From an uncultured Alphaproteobacteria bacterium (GTDB lineage: Bacteria; Pseudomonadota; Alphaproteobacteria; RF32; CAG-239), in NCBI GenBank assembly GCA_934254675.1, contig CAKQLP010000003.1, positions 117,233 to 181,232 on the forward strand: DNA of 64,000 nt, written 5' to 3'. A program made the position numbers and the translations under genes. Shown here in pieces: positions 1-7,956 of the stretch. Numbering within the stretch: position 1 is the first letter of the stretch; each line of letters opens with the position of its first letter. The notes below the pieces were generated by a model, which was not told the DNA's origin, did not search any database, and saw only the letters and a list, made by a program, of their open reading frames with translations.

Positions 1-163
1 AGATGATTCTTTCAGCTTTTTCAAAAAAGTGTTTATATTTATTTCCGCTACCATCGTCAATGACGATGATAGGAGTTAAGTGCTTTGAAATTAATTCTTT
101 TAATAGCGCAATGAAGCGGTCATCAGGCTCATAGGTTGGTATGACAATTGGAATAGTTGGCAT
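1..163 (-). CDS. Glycosyltransferase family 2, N-terminal fragment
   Basis: Only the first ~54 codons are inside the window; the gene runs off the left edge. The start reads MPTIPIVIPTYEPDD, the opening beta-strand of a GT-A fold glycosyltransferase (usual form VIPTYNR), followed by IIVIDDGSGNK, the canonical VDDGSxD nucleotide-sugar binding segment. The family transfers sugars from nucleotide- or lipid-linked donors to surface glycans. It begins 4 nt after the stop of the upstream DUF2142 gene on the same strand, so the two are probably co-transcribed. The acceptor cannot be inferred. Confidence 0.8.
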   Translation of the reverse strand, partial: MPTIPIVIPTYEPDDRFIALLKELISKHLTPIIVIDDGSGNKYKHFFEKAERII

Positions 164-167
164 GAGA

Positions 168-1943
168 TTATCTCCAATACGCATAAATCATTGAAAATGT
201 TGCAGTAAATGATAATGAGGCAAATATTGTTAAAAATAAACTTTTATTCAGGTCAAATTGTAAAAATCTTTTAAGTTTATTCAAAAAATACTGACAAATA
301 AGTACAAACAAAGGAAGAAAAGGGAGATAATATCTTCCTTGAAGTCCCAAAATAACTGAAGAATCTTTTGTAGTGAAACTTAGCAGCATAATCGGAAGAG
401 CAAGGATTGCAACTCCGATAATAAGAGTAAAAATTTTGGCGGTGAAACTTGAGATATTTTGTTTTTCCAAATAACCTGAGGCGAGGGCCATGAAAAATAA
501 AAAGATTAACAAATAATTTGGGAGTTCTTGTACCCAAGGTGTGCCAGATTTAAGCATATGGCCAAAAACAAAAAAGCTGTCTGTATTTTGAGGCCAAATG
601 ATATTGGTGCCAAGCATATGTTCAAATAAGAAAAAGGTATAATGGTAATAAGCCGCTGACATCATTTTTAAATAGCTGAGCGGTTGTTCAATTGCAAATG
701 CCGCATACAAATGGTTTTCATCAGCATTGTGAAATTGAAACATTTCTTTGTGATACAACAATAATAAATTGAAAAATGTGATAGAAAGCACAGCCGTTGC
801 AAATATCATAAGAGAAGATTTTAAACGATAGGGCTTGGGGATAATAAAAACAATTGGCAACAGCAATATGTAGCCGCCGCCTTTTACCGATGCCACAAGA
901 AAAATCCAAAATAGGCAATTTATAAGCTTTTTGATTGTGTATTCTTGTTGCAGAGATAAGATGCCGGCAATAAAACTGAATGTTGTAATAAGAACCATGC
1001 CGTCATATGAAAAGCCGCTGGCAAACATGAGTGGTGCCGGAAAAGAAGCAATCATGGCTAGGGCGTACTTTCCAACAGGAATGTTTTTGATGGCAAAATA
1101 CAATGTTAATAGATAGATTATAAATAAAAAAATTTTGGCGGTATAAATTAAAGGAATTGTGTCAAATTGTGCTAATCTGGAAATTGTCATACCTAGAACA
1201 AGAGGAAAATAGCTTGTAATTGAATAACATTCTATGATTGGATTTTTAATAGGGGATTCTATAAAATCAAAATTTTCAGTTTTGTTTTGCAATGTGTAAT
1301 CAATAAGGTTGAGATAGTCTTTTTTAGTTGGTCTGAAACTGGTTGACCAATTATGCTTTATCCAAATTTTTTTAAAAAAATCGGCGTCATTTGTGCGTGT
1401 TGCCCATGCGTCATCTCCAAGCAATAAATTTGAAAAACGATAAACAGCGGCAGTGTGAGTGGTCGCATCCGGTACGCTCCATGGCAAAATTGCTAAGCCA
1501 TAAATTAAACCTAAAGGAATGGCTAAAGATAGAAAAAAAGCTTGTGCCGACCGTTTTGAAAATGTGATAAAACTGAATATGCTGATTAAAGCCAAATAAC
1601 TGATGACGTAATAAAATGGTATGTCTTCCGGATGATCTATAATGGAAATCGTACCAAGAAGAAGTATAAGAAAAAAAGCAGAAACAGCAAAAATAATGTC
1701 ACAGTTAAGCTGTTGTTTATTTTTGTAATTGATGAGCCAAAAAACAAAAGAAATAATTAAATACGCCAAAAGAAACATTGGATGGATAAAATTGAAAATA
1801 TTGACAATTGTTTCTTTGAAAATAGGAATAGGATTATGAATGTCGGCGTATGAAAACAAAAGAATAACAAGAATTACATATAAAATGAAAAAACTTAAAA
1901 TAGATAAATTTTTTTTAGAAGTTAAATATTTAATGAAATTCAT
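168..1943 (-). CDS. DUF2142-family polytopic membrane protein
   Basis: 591 residues with about a dozen hydrophobic segments, starting with a TM helix near residues 14-32. Two DUF2142 hallmarks are visible: PDATTHTAAVYRFSN in an early periplasmic loop (family form PDExxH..R) and GLQGRYYLPFLPLF near residues 535-550 (family form QGRYxLPxxP). These proteins resemble GT-C glycosyltransferases and usually sit in O-antigen or other surface-polysaccharide loci. The GT2 gene 4 nt downstream supports this. The enzymatic role is inferred, not demonstrated. Confidence 0.75.
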   Translation of the reverse strand: MNFIKYLTSKKNLSILSFFILYVILVILLFSYADIHNPIPIFKETIVNIFNFIHPMFLLAYLIISFVFWLINYKNKQQLNCDIIFAVSAFFLILLLGTISIIDHPEDIPFYYVISYLALISIFSFITFSKRSAQAFFLSLAIPLGLIYGLAILPWSVPDATTHTAAVYRFSNLLLGDDAWATRTNDADFFKKIWIKHNWSTSFRPTKKDYLNLIDYTLQNKTENFDFIESPIKNPIIECYSITSYFPLVLGMTISRLAQFDTIPLIYTAKIFLFIIYLLTLYFAIKNIPVGKYALAMIASFPAPLMFASGFSYDGMVLITTFSFIAGILSLQQEYTIKKLINCLFWIFLVASVKGGGYILLLPIVFIIPKPYRLKSSLMIFATAVLSITFFNLLLLYHKEMFQFHNADENHLYAAFAIEQPLSYLKMMSAAYYHYTFFLFEHMLGTNIIWPQNTDSFFVFGHMLKSGTPWVQELPNYLLIFLFFMALASGYLEKQNISSFTAKIFTLIIGVAILALPIMLLSFTTKDSSVILGLQGRYYLPFLPLFVLICQYFLNKLKRFLQFDLNKSLFLTIFASLSFTATFSMIYAYWR

Positions 1944-2118
1944 AAATATATTCCAGTATAAGATTTCTCATTAATAAAGTATAGGTAAAAATATTGTAGA
2001 AAATCAAGAAAATTTATTATTTTTTATTCAGGGTATAAAAACTGAACGATGTTGATTTTTGCCAAATAATTTTTTAGAATTTTTCTGTTAGATATTTATA
2101 GATAAGGAGAAAATAAAT

Positions 2119-2436
2119 ATGAAAAAGTTTTTAATTTTAGCTGTTGTTGCCGTATTGGCTACTGGTACGGCTCAAGCAAAAATAGATTTGGTTTCTGCCG
2201 CTCAGCAGGCTCAAAACAAAATTGACAGCGTTACTCAGGCAAATGAAGACGCTAAAGCAAGTTTAGAAGCAAAGAAAAAAGAATTGGCTGATAAACAGGC
2301 CGCGAAAAAGAAAGAATTAGCAGAAAAACAGGCTGCTCAAAAAGCGGAACGTGAGGCCAAAGCCGCTGAACAGAAAAAAGCTTTGGAAGACACCAAGAAT
2401 TCTTTGAATAATTTGAAAAATTCTTTTACAAAATAA
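2119..2436 (+). CDS. Small secreted Ala/Lys-rich coiled-coil protein
   Basis: 105 residues. The N-terminus MKKFLILAVVAVLATGTAQA is a clear Sec signal peptide with cleavage expected after AQA. The mature part is almost entirely charged helix (repeated KKKELADKQAAKKKELAEKQAAQK) with no cysteine or globular core, so a periplasmic or surface-exposed coiled coil is likely. The RBS AAGGAGA lies about 10 nt before the ATG. It resembles helical Lpp-like or TolA-like linkers only in composition. No family was recognised. It is a single gene with its own terminator, convergent with the pilin gene. Confidence 0.7.
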   Translation: MKKFLILAVVAVLATGTAQAKIDLVSAAQQAQNKIDSVTQANEDAKASLEAKKKELADKQAAKKKELAEKQAAQKAEREAKAAEQKKALEDTKNSLNNLKNSFTK

Positions 2437-2456
2437 TTTTTTAATAACAAAAAGCA

Positions 2457-2486
2457 AAAGGGGCGGATGTTGTTTTCCACCCCTTT
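2457..2486. terminator. Hairpin between convergent genes
   Basis: AAAGGGG pairs with CCCCTTT (plus an inner GG/CC) and lies between the convergent ends of the small secreted protein gene and pilin gene A. The T-run after it is short, so it may serve both strands weakly. Confidence 0.5.
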
Positions 2487-2502
2487 ACATTTTGAGAAAA
2501 GA

Positions 2503-3393
2503 TTATTTCGAAAATTTTATACCGAAACTATTGTCATATCCCCAAACAGAATTAGTATCACAATGCTGTGCCGCCAATGCTGGAGACAAGGGAAGATGAT
2601 TAGCACAAGCACGAAATCCATACCCATCTCTATGGCCTATATCCGTACATCCTTTAGGGGCATAATATTCTAAAAATCCATCAAATTTTCCAGACATAAA
2701 ACCAATATTAATAGCTACAAGACCAGAAGCAGAATTTCCCCAATCTGCGGTTGCTAAAGCAATGCATCCTTCTTTTGTAATATTTAAAAAATTGATATAA
2801 AAACTCTTTCCATATCCAATAATACCAACAGGAGAGCCAAAAACATTTGTAATGTCTGTATAATCTCCATTTCCACTGGTTTTTAGGTCATCAGGAACAA
2901 TTCCCATTTGCACAGCGGTTGTGTTATCGAGACCGTTAAAGTCTTTTTGCTGCATATATAAGGTTTGAATATTTGTTATTATTTCGGTAATTTGCTGTTT
3001 TGTTTTATTAATTTTATATGTTTCCATGGCTTTGGAGTAACCGGCAATTCCACCAACGGACAGGACGCCGATGATGGCGAGGACGCCGAGCATTTCAATC
3101 ATGCTTCGTCCGCACTGCATGCCATCTACTAGGAATTTTTGCGCTCGTGTACCTCTTTTGTACACGTCGCTTAAAAATCCCGTCGTATCTGGCGCACATT
3201 GTGGACGAAGGTTGTTATGGTCATACTCGGGCGTGACGGACAGTCTGTCCCGAGTATCCAAAGAAGAGTGTTCATAATGGATTCTCGGAATAAATCCGAG
3301 AATGACGTTTGCAAGGTGTTTTGCATGGATTCTCGGAACAAGTCCGAGAATGACGGAGAATAGGGCATTCCGTTCCGACTCAAATTTTTTCAA
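2503..3393 (-). CDS. Type IV pilin-like protein A with repeat-derived N-terminal extension
   Basis: The open frame carries GRSMIEMLGVLAIIGVLS followed by VGGIAGYSKAME: Gly at -1, Glu at +5 and a hydrophobic helix, the prepilin peptidase signature with Arg instead of Phe at +1. The C-terminal domain has conserved cysteines (GCIALATADWG; RACANHLPLSPALAAQHC) shared with the other pilins here. From the TTG at 3393 the pre-sequence would be 95 residues, against fewer than 30 in ordinary prepilins. It is built from palindromic repeats (ILGLVPRIH, ILGFIPRIH) and a TGTAC palindrome. The same frame stays open upstream through the CT tract. The best ATG and RBS (3494) are out of frame, so the true start is unresolved. 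Confidence 0.7.
   Translation of the reverse strand: MKKFESERNALFSVILGLVPRIHAKHLANVILGFIPRIHYEHSSLDTRDRLSVTPEYDHNNLRPQCAPDTTGFLSDVYKRGTRAQKFLVDGMQCGRSMIEMLGVLAIIGVLSVGGIAGYSKAMETYKINKTKQQITEIITNIQTLYMQQKDFNGLDNTTAVQMGIVPDDLKTSGNGDYTDITNVFGSPVGIIGYGKSFYINFLNITKEGCIALATADWGNSASGLVAINIGFMSGKFDGFLEYYAPKGCTDIGHRDGYGFRACANHLPLSPALAAQHCDTNSVWGYDNSFGIKFSK
3132..3180. repeat. 49-nt palindromic element, TGTAC family, copy 1
   Basis: Imperfect inverted repeat GGAATTTTTGCG...CGCTTAAAAATCC around a core TGTAC-N7-GTACA. It lies inside the pilin A frame just before the prepilin motif and encodes part of the extension (around KRGTRAQK). Similar elements occur at 26371-26413, 30179-30227 and 44936-44984. Confidence 0.65.
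3220..3355. repeat. Cluster of three coding palindromic repeats in pilin A
   Basis: The units are 3220-3260 (CATACTCGGGCGTGAC...CCCGAGTATC), 3277-3307 (TTCTCGGAATAAATCCGAGAA) and 3325-3355 (TTCTCGGAACAAGTCCGAGAA). On the minus strand they are read in frame as VTPEYD- and ILGFIPRIH-type peptides. They resemble the in-frame palindromic elements known from Rickettsia and other alphaproteobacteria. The same units recur in pilins B and C and at 53702-53880. Confidence 0.8.
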
Positions 3394-3452
3394 AAAATGG
3401 CAAAAAACGCGCGTAGAAGCTTTAAAACGCTCTGAAATCGAATGTTTAGGAT

Positions 3453-3494
3453 TTACAGAGAGAGAGAGAGACCTTTGCTGAGCTTATTTTTCAT
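3453..3494 (-). CDS. 13-residue leader ORF with CT tract, copy 1
   Basis: ATG with a good RBS (AGAGGAAAGAAAG directly upstream) encodes MKNKLSKGLSLSL and stops. The LSLSL part is a CT dinucleotide tract (3457-3471 on the plus strand). Beyond it the long pilin A frame is open in a different phase and reads VNPKHSISERFKASTR. Removing one CT unit, or adding two, would fuse the leader to the pilin frame. As assembled the gene is in the non-fused state. It is either a phase-variable start or a short regulatory leader peptide. Confidence 0.6.
   Translation of the reverse strand: MKNKLSKGLSLSL
3457..3471. repeat. CT/AG dinucleotide microsatellite, copy 1
   Basis: 15-nt uninterrupted AG repeat on the plus strand (CT on the sense strand of the pilin leader). 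It has exactly the same length in all four leader copies in the window. Confidence 0.85.
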
Positions 3495-3576
3495 CTTTCT
3501 TTCCTCTTAAATTTAATATTATAACCAAATTAATTATTATCTTAAATGTTTTAAAATGCTGTTAATTTATAAAAAA

Positions 3577-3601
3577 TAGCTCCGATAAAATATCGGAGCT
3601 A
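3577..3601 (-). terminator. Intrinsic terminator of the first fadL-type gene
   Basis: Perfect 11-bp hairpin TAGCTCCGATA/TATCGGAGCTA followed on the minus strand by a T-run, downstream of the FadL-type stop codon. Confidence 0.8.
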
Positions 3602-3620
3602 AGATAGCGATTTTTATTAT

Positions 3621-4871
3621 TTAGAACGCATAATTCAGAGAAAATGCAAATACTTTTACCGAGTTTGAGTAATCGGCAGAAGCATTATAGCCGGAATTTT
3701 GAGTTACAGCCGTATTCATTTTGGCTTTGTGGGCTTGAATATAAGTGTAACCAATATCAAAACTCAGATTTTCATTATATTGATAACCCAAACCAGCGGA
3801 ATACCAAATACGATCGGAATCCGGAATACGCGGTGTGCGGTGAGCGTAGCGAACGGCGCTTTGGTCATAGGCCAAGCCCAGACGCAATTTCCACTGATTA
3901 TCAAGCATATAGCTTGTTCCCACGGAATAAAAGTTGGTGTCACGCCAGTTTTCTTTTACGTTGGAAATGGTGTAACCGCCGTTTTGGCTTTTGAATGTCA
4001 GGTTTTGGAAAGAACTCCAGAACACGCGCTGATATTCGGCCATTACTGCCCATTTTTCATTCACATCGTGATAAACGCCCATAGAAAGCATTGCCGGCGT
4101 CGTAAGTTTTGCGCTGATTTTTTGATTTGTAAGAGCATTAAACAACGGAGAAGGACTACCGCTGGATTTCATTTTGCCCTTTAATTTGTGGTTTATTTCG
4201 CTACGATATCCCACACCAACACGAGTAGAATCTGTAAATTCATATAAAGCACCTAATTGGTAACCCATGTCAAAATCGTTGCCGTTTGTTGTGATATTGT
4301 TAACTCTAACTCCGGGAGCCAAGGTGTTGCTGCTGGTTAAGTGCGCCCAAACATATTGCATTTGCACGCCTGCGCCCAAAGATAATTTGTCGGTTGCCTT
4401 ATAAGCAAACATCGGGGTAATGGTGCCTGATTTCAAATCCGAAGTAATACCATGGTCGGAACCAACCCATTCAGGATCATATTTGGTAATCATTCCAAAC
4501 TGAGAATTTGCGGCAATAGCGGCAAAAGCCTTGTCATTAAGCTGATAAGACACTGTTCCGTTTGGTGAAATGGCGGCGTGCACCACGTTTTCAACATTGG
4601 CACCGCGTTCGCCGAATTGACCTCTGACGTTTTTAGCAGTAGCGCGCGGAGCAATATATGTTCCGCCCATATTTACCTGCATACCTTTTTGGCGAGTTAT
4701 ACCCGCAACATTGTAATATGCATAAGAACCATTTTCGGCACCGGCTGTGGCACCTGCGTAAGCGTTACCTTGGGCGGCGGCGGACTGTTCTCTTAAATGG
4801 AAGCCGGCAGCCATTGCGCTTGTAGAAAGTAAAAGCGTGCTCAAGGCGGTTAATGTAAGAACCTTTTTCAT
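3621..4871 (-). CDS. FadL/OmpP1-family outer-membrane transporter, paralog 1
   Basis: 416 residues. A signal peptide (MKKVLTLTALSTLLLSTSAMA) is followed by AGFHLREQSAAAQGNAYAGA and an AYYNVAGI segment, the N-terminal hatch signature of FadL/TodX channels. The remainder has alternating beta-strands and ends SVKVFAFSLNYAF with a terminal aromatic, as expected for BAM insertion. The family moves long-chain fatty acids or other hydrophobic compounds across the outer membrane. The RBS AAGG is near the ATG. A diverged paralog lies at 33327-34568. The aas-type gene starts divergently about 250 nt away and could activate imported acyl chains. Confidence 0.9.
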   Translation of the reverse strand: MKKVLTLTALSTLLLSTSAMAAGFHLREQSAAAQGNAYAGATAGAENGSYAYYNVAGITRQKGMQVNMGGTYIAPRATAKNVRGQFGERGANVENVVHAAISPNGTVSYQLNDKAFAAIAANSQFGMITKYDPEWVGSDHGITSDLKSGTITPMFAYKATDKLSLGAGVQMQYVWAHLTSSNTLAPGVRVNNITTNGNDFDMGYQLGALYEFTDSTRVGVGYRSEINHKLKGKMKSSGSPSPLFNALTNQKISAKLTTPAMLSMGVYHDVNEKWAVMAEYQRVFWSSFQNLTFKSQNGGYTISNVKENWRDTNFYSVGTSYMLDNQWKLRLGLAYDQSAVRYAHRTPRIPDSDRIWYSAGLGYQYNENLSFDIGYTYIQAHKAKMNTAVTQNSGYNASADYSNSVKVFAFSLNYAF

Positions 4872-5122
4872 TTTAAACCTTTATATTATTAAAACATGGT
4901 AACCCAAATAAAATTTGCGTTACGTGGGGCGCACAATACAGTAATATATCAATTTTGGCAAGTTTTTGGCGTAAAACTGGGGATAAAATTTGAAAAATAT
5001 TGTAAAAACAAAGTATTATTGCACAAAAAAGGGTTGTTGATGACTTGTCTATTTTTTCTTTACAAAAGGTTAATAATATTATATGGATATGTTATCAATT
5101 TAACAACAGAAAGGTTGGACTT

Positions 5123-7306
5123 GTGAAAGAGTTTGTCAGATTTTGCCTGAGAACGATTTTGCGTTTAATGAAAGCAAAATGTATTTTTGAATTTGATGTG
5201 AACAACTTGCCAAAAAAAGGTGTTTATGTGGTGAACCACGTTTCTTATTTGGATCCGATTTTGTTGTTTGCATTTCTTCCCGGTAATCCGGTTTTTGCCT
5301 TAAACGGGCACTTATACCGCCGTCATTGGATTAGTTTTTTAATGGGACAAGCCGATGTTATAAAATTTAACCCGATTGAACCATCAGATATTAAAAAACT
5401 TATAGCTAAAGTAGATGAGGGGCGTCTGGTTGTTATTTTTGCCGAAGGACGTATTACCGAAAATGGTGGTTTGATGAAGATTTACGAGGCTCCGGGGTTG
5501 GTGGCCGATAAGTCTAAATCTCCAATTATTCCTGTTTGGATAGATGGTCCGCAATATGGCTATTTTTCTAAAACTAAAGGCAAACTGCCGCATCGTCCGT
5601 TGCCAAAAATGCGCATTTATGTGGGTGAGCCGCGTAGCTTCAAGCTGAAAGATGAATTGCGCCGTCAACGCGATCACATCAGCAATGAGGTTTATATGAT
5701 TTTGCGCGAAATGTGCTTTAATATTAACTATGATAAAAACATTTCTTTGTTTGCGCAACTAATGAAAACCGCCAAGGTTTATTCTCGAACAGGATTTTTT
5801 TCTAAGCGTCCGCGCGTTATAGAAGACATCAACCGCAAACAGAAATCTTATAAGGACATCATTATAGCCGTATTTGCTTTGGGACGCAGTTTCAAAAAAT
5901 TTACTAAAGTCGATGAAAATGTCGGTGTGCTACTGCCAAACGCCATTGCCACGGTTTGCACATTTTTCGGGCTTTCAGCCTATAACCGCACTCCGGTTAT
6001 GATTAATTTTTCGGTCGGTTCAAAAAATATGATTTCTATGTGCAAAACGGCGTTGGTTAAAACTGTTTTGACCTCACGTTCTTTTGTGATTAAAGCCAAA
6101 ATGGAAAATGTGGTAGAAGATATGAAAAACGCTGGTTGCAATATTGTTTATTTGGAAGATATTGCGAAAAAAATGTCGTTATGGACTAAAATTGGCGCTT
6201 ATATCAGCTATAAAATTAAGCATATTCCGCACAAAACCGGTGGTGATAAAAAGGCGGTTATTTTATTTACTTCCGGCTCAGAAGGCGCGCCGAAGGGTGT
6301 TGTTTTAAGTCACGCCAACATTATTGCTAATATAAAACAAATGACGGCGATTCAAACAATTAATTTTAAAGATTTGTTGTTTAACGCCTTGCCAATGTTT
6401 CATAGTTTTGGTTTGACTGTGGGTACCTTGTTTCCGCTGTTTGAAGGCTCCAAGTTGTTTTTGTATCCGTCTCCGCTACACTATCGTGTGGTTGCCGAAT
6501 TGGTTTATGAGTTAGGGGCGACTCTAATGCTTGGCACGGATACGTTTTTGCGCGGTTACGCCAAAATTGCCCACCCTTATGATTTTCATAATATCCGTCT
6601 GATGTATTCCGGCGGTGAGGCGGCCAAGTCTGATACTCGCAGTATGTGGATGGAACATTCTGGTGTCAGAATGATGGAGGCTTACGGAGCGACGGAATGT
6701 TCGCCGGTTATGACCGCTAACAATGGAATTTTCAACAAGTTTGGTTCTATCGGTAAAATTATGCCAGGGATGCAGTTCAAAATTTTGCCGGTTGATGGAA
6801 TTGCCAACGGCGGTGAACTGTGTGTTAAAGGTCCAAATGTGATGCAAGGTTATTATTTGCCGTCAAACCCAGGGGTTTTGGTGCCGCCTGAAGATGGTTG
6901 GTATCACACCGGCGATGTGGTGGAAATGGATGAAATAGGCTTTTTCACCATTAAAGACCGCATTAAGCGTTTTGCCAAAATCGGCGGAGAAATGGTGTCG
7001 TTGAACGCCGTGCAAGATATGGTTATGGATGCCACTAAAGAAATGGGGGCAGAATACAGCTATGGCGTAGTTTCGATTCCGCACGAAAGCAAAGGCGAAC
7101 AAATTGTTTTGGTGACAAATAATGAAAAAGTTGACTCGGCAATGTTGCATGAATATGTTAAAAATAATGGTATGTCAGAGCTTTATTTGCCAAGAGTGAT
7201 TCTATATCACGAAAAACTACCGGTATTCGCCACGGGCAAGGCCGATAATGTGACGCTGAAAAAAGAAGTTTTGGCCGAACTTTGTCCGGTTGAAAACGCT
7301 GCCTAA
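5123..7306 (+). CDS. aas: Bifunctional acyltransferase / acyl-ACP synthetase (Aas-like)
   Basis: GTG start chosen because AAAGG lies 8-10 nt upstream and because the protein then begins at the acyltransferase domain. Residues ~1-200 are PlsC-like: NHVSYLDPI (HX4D motif) and FAEGRITENG (EGxR block). Residues ~230-727 form an ANL adenylating domain: FTSGSEGAPKGVVLSHAN (P-loop-like), YGATECSP and YHTGDVVEMDEIGFF. E. coli Aas has the same order and re-acylates lysophospholipids using acyl-ACP. It lacks the MFS domain that some fusions have. It should be membrane-associated at the cytoplasmic face. Confidence 0.85.
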   Translation: MKEFVRFCLRTILRLMKAKCIFEFDVNNLPKKGVYVVNHVSYLDPILLFAFLPGNPVFALNGHLYRRHWISFLMGQADVIKFNPIEPSDIKKLIAKVDEGRLVVIFAEGRITENGGLMKIYEAPGLVADKSKSPIIPVWIDGPQYGYFSKTKGKLPHRPLPKMRIYVGEPRSFKLKDELRRQRDHISNEVYMILREMCFNINYDKNISLFAQLMKTAKVYSRTGFFSKRPRVIEDINRKQKSYKDIIIAVFALGRSFKKFTKVDENVGVLLPNAIATVCTFFGLSAYNRTPVMINFSVGSKNMISMCKTALVKTVLTSRSFVIKAKMENVVEDMKNAGCNIVYLEDIAKKMSLWTKIGAYISYKIKHIPHKTGGDKKAVILFTSGSEGAPKGVVLSHANIIANIKQMTAIQTINFKDLLFNALPMFHSFGLTVGTLFPLFEGSKLFLYPSPLHYRVVAELVYELGATLMLGTDTFLRGYAKIAHPYDFHNIRLMYSGGEAAKSDTRSMWMEHSGVRMMEAYGATECSPVMTANNGIFNKFGSIGKIMPGMQFKILPVDGIANGGELCVKGPNVMQGYYLPSNPGVLVPPEDGWYHTGDVVEMDEIGFFTIKDRIKRFAKIGGEMVSLNAVQDMVMDATKEMGAEYSYGVVSIPHESKGEQIVLVTNNEKVDSAMLHEYVKNNGMSELYLPRVILYHEKLPVFATGKADNVTLKKEVLAELCPVENAA

Positions 7307-7319
7307 AATAATGTGCAAC

Positions 7320-7357
7320 AACGGCTTTTTGTGATTGCGATTTTACAAAAAGCCGTT
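7320..7357 (+). terminator. Hairpin after aas
   Basis: Perfect 13-bp stem AACGGCTTTTTGT/ACAAAAAGCCGTT separating aas from ssb. There is no long T-run after it. Confidence 0.65.
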
Positions 7358-7395
7358 ATGCTGTAAAAAGTTTAATTTTTTGTAAGGATAAAATA

Positions 7396-7881
7396 ATGGT
7401 TGGAATAAACAAGGTTATTCTGGTTGGTAATTTGGGCTCTGATCCTGTGGTTAATAACACTCAATCGGGAACTAAGGTTGTGAATTTGAATGTGGCTACT
7501 TCAGATAGCTGGAAGGATCGCAACACCGGTGAACGCAAAGACAGAACCGAATGGCACCGCGTGGTGATTTTTAATCCGCAGTTGGCAGATACTGCCGAAA
7601 GATATTTGCGCAAGGGCTCTAAAGTGTATTTGGAAGGTCAGTTGCAAACTCGTAAATGGACTGATAACAATGGTGTTGAACGCTATACCACAGAAGTTGT
7701 TTTGCAAAGTTTCAACAGCGTTTTGGTTATGCTCGATTCTAAAAATAGCGGCGGTGACAGTGTTCCTGCCGGCGGAAACGATGTTTTTTCATCTGCTCCG
7801 GCCACAGGCGGCACATCTTCGGGGTGGGATAACAGTCCGGCTTCGGCTCCGTCAGATTTGGATGATGATATTCCGTTTTAA
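7396..7881 (+). CDS. ssb: Single-stranded DNA-binding protein
   Basis: 161 residues. The N-terminal OB fold starts MVGINKVILVGNLGSDP and contains TEWHRVVIFN and YLEGQLQTRKW, all standard SSB blocks. A disordered Gly/Ser/Pro linker leads to the acidic C-terminal tip DLDDDIPF that recruits replication and repair proteins. Length is normal. The RBS AAGGA lies 7 nt before the ATG. It is monocistronic, with terminators on both sides. Confidence 0.97.
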   Translation: MVGINKVILVGNLGSDPVVNNTQSGTKVVNLNVATSDSWKDRNTGERKDRTEWHRVVIFNPQLADTAERYLRKGSKVYLEGQLQTRKWTDNNGVERYTTEVVLQSFNSVLVMLDSKNSGGDSVPAGGNDVFSSAPATGGTSSGWDNSPASAPSDLDDDIPF

Positions 7882-7896
7882 TTGGGAATTTTTCCT

Positions 7897-7936
7897 AAGA
7901 GACTTCGGATTCTGTTGTCCGGAGTTTCTTTGTTTT
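7897..7936 (+). terminator. Terminator after ssb
   Basis: Imperfect stem AGAGACTTCGGA/TCCGGAGTTTCT followed by TTTGTTTT. Confidence 0.65.
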
Positions 7937-7956
7937 AAATAGTGCGAGGTAAAAGT

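Noticed and set aside
3071..3277. Open frame on the plus strand through the pilin A repeats
   Set aside because: It is the complement of palindromic repeats and recurs in shifted form at pilins B and C; no RBS and no codon-usage support.
4896..5122. Small plus-strand ORF between the fadL-type and aas genes
   Set aside because: No RBS, it overlaps the aas start region in another frame and lies in what should be a divergent promoter.
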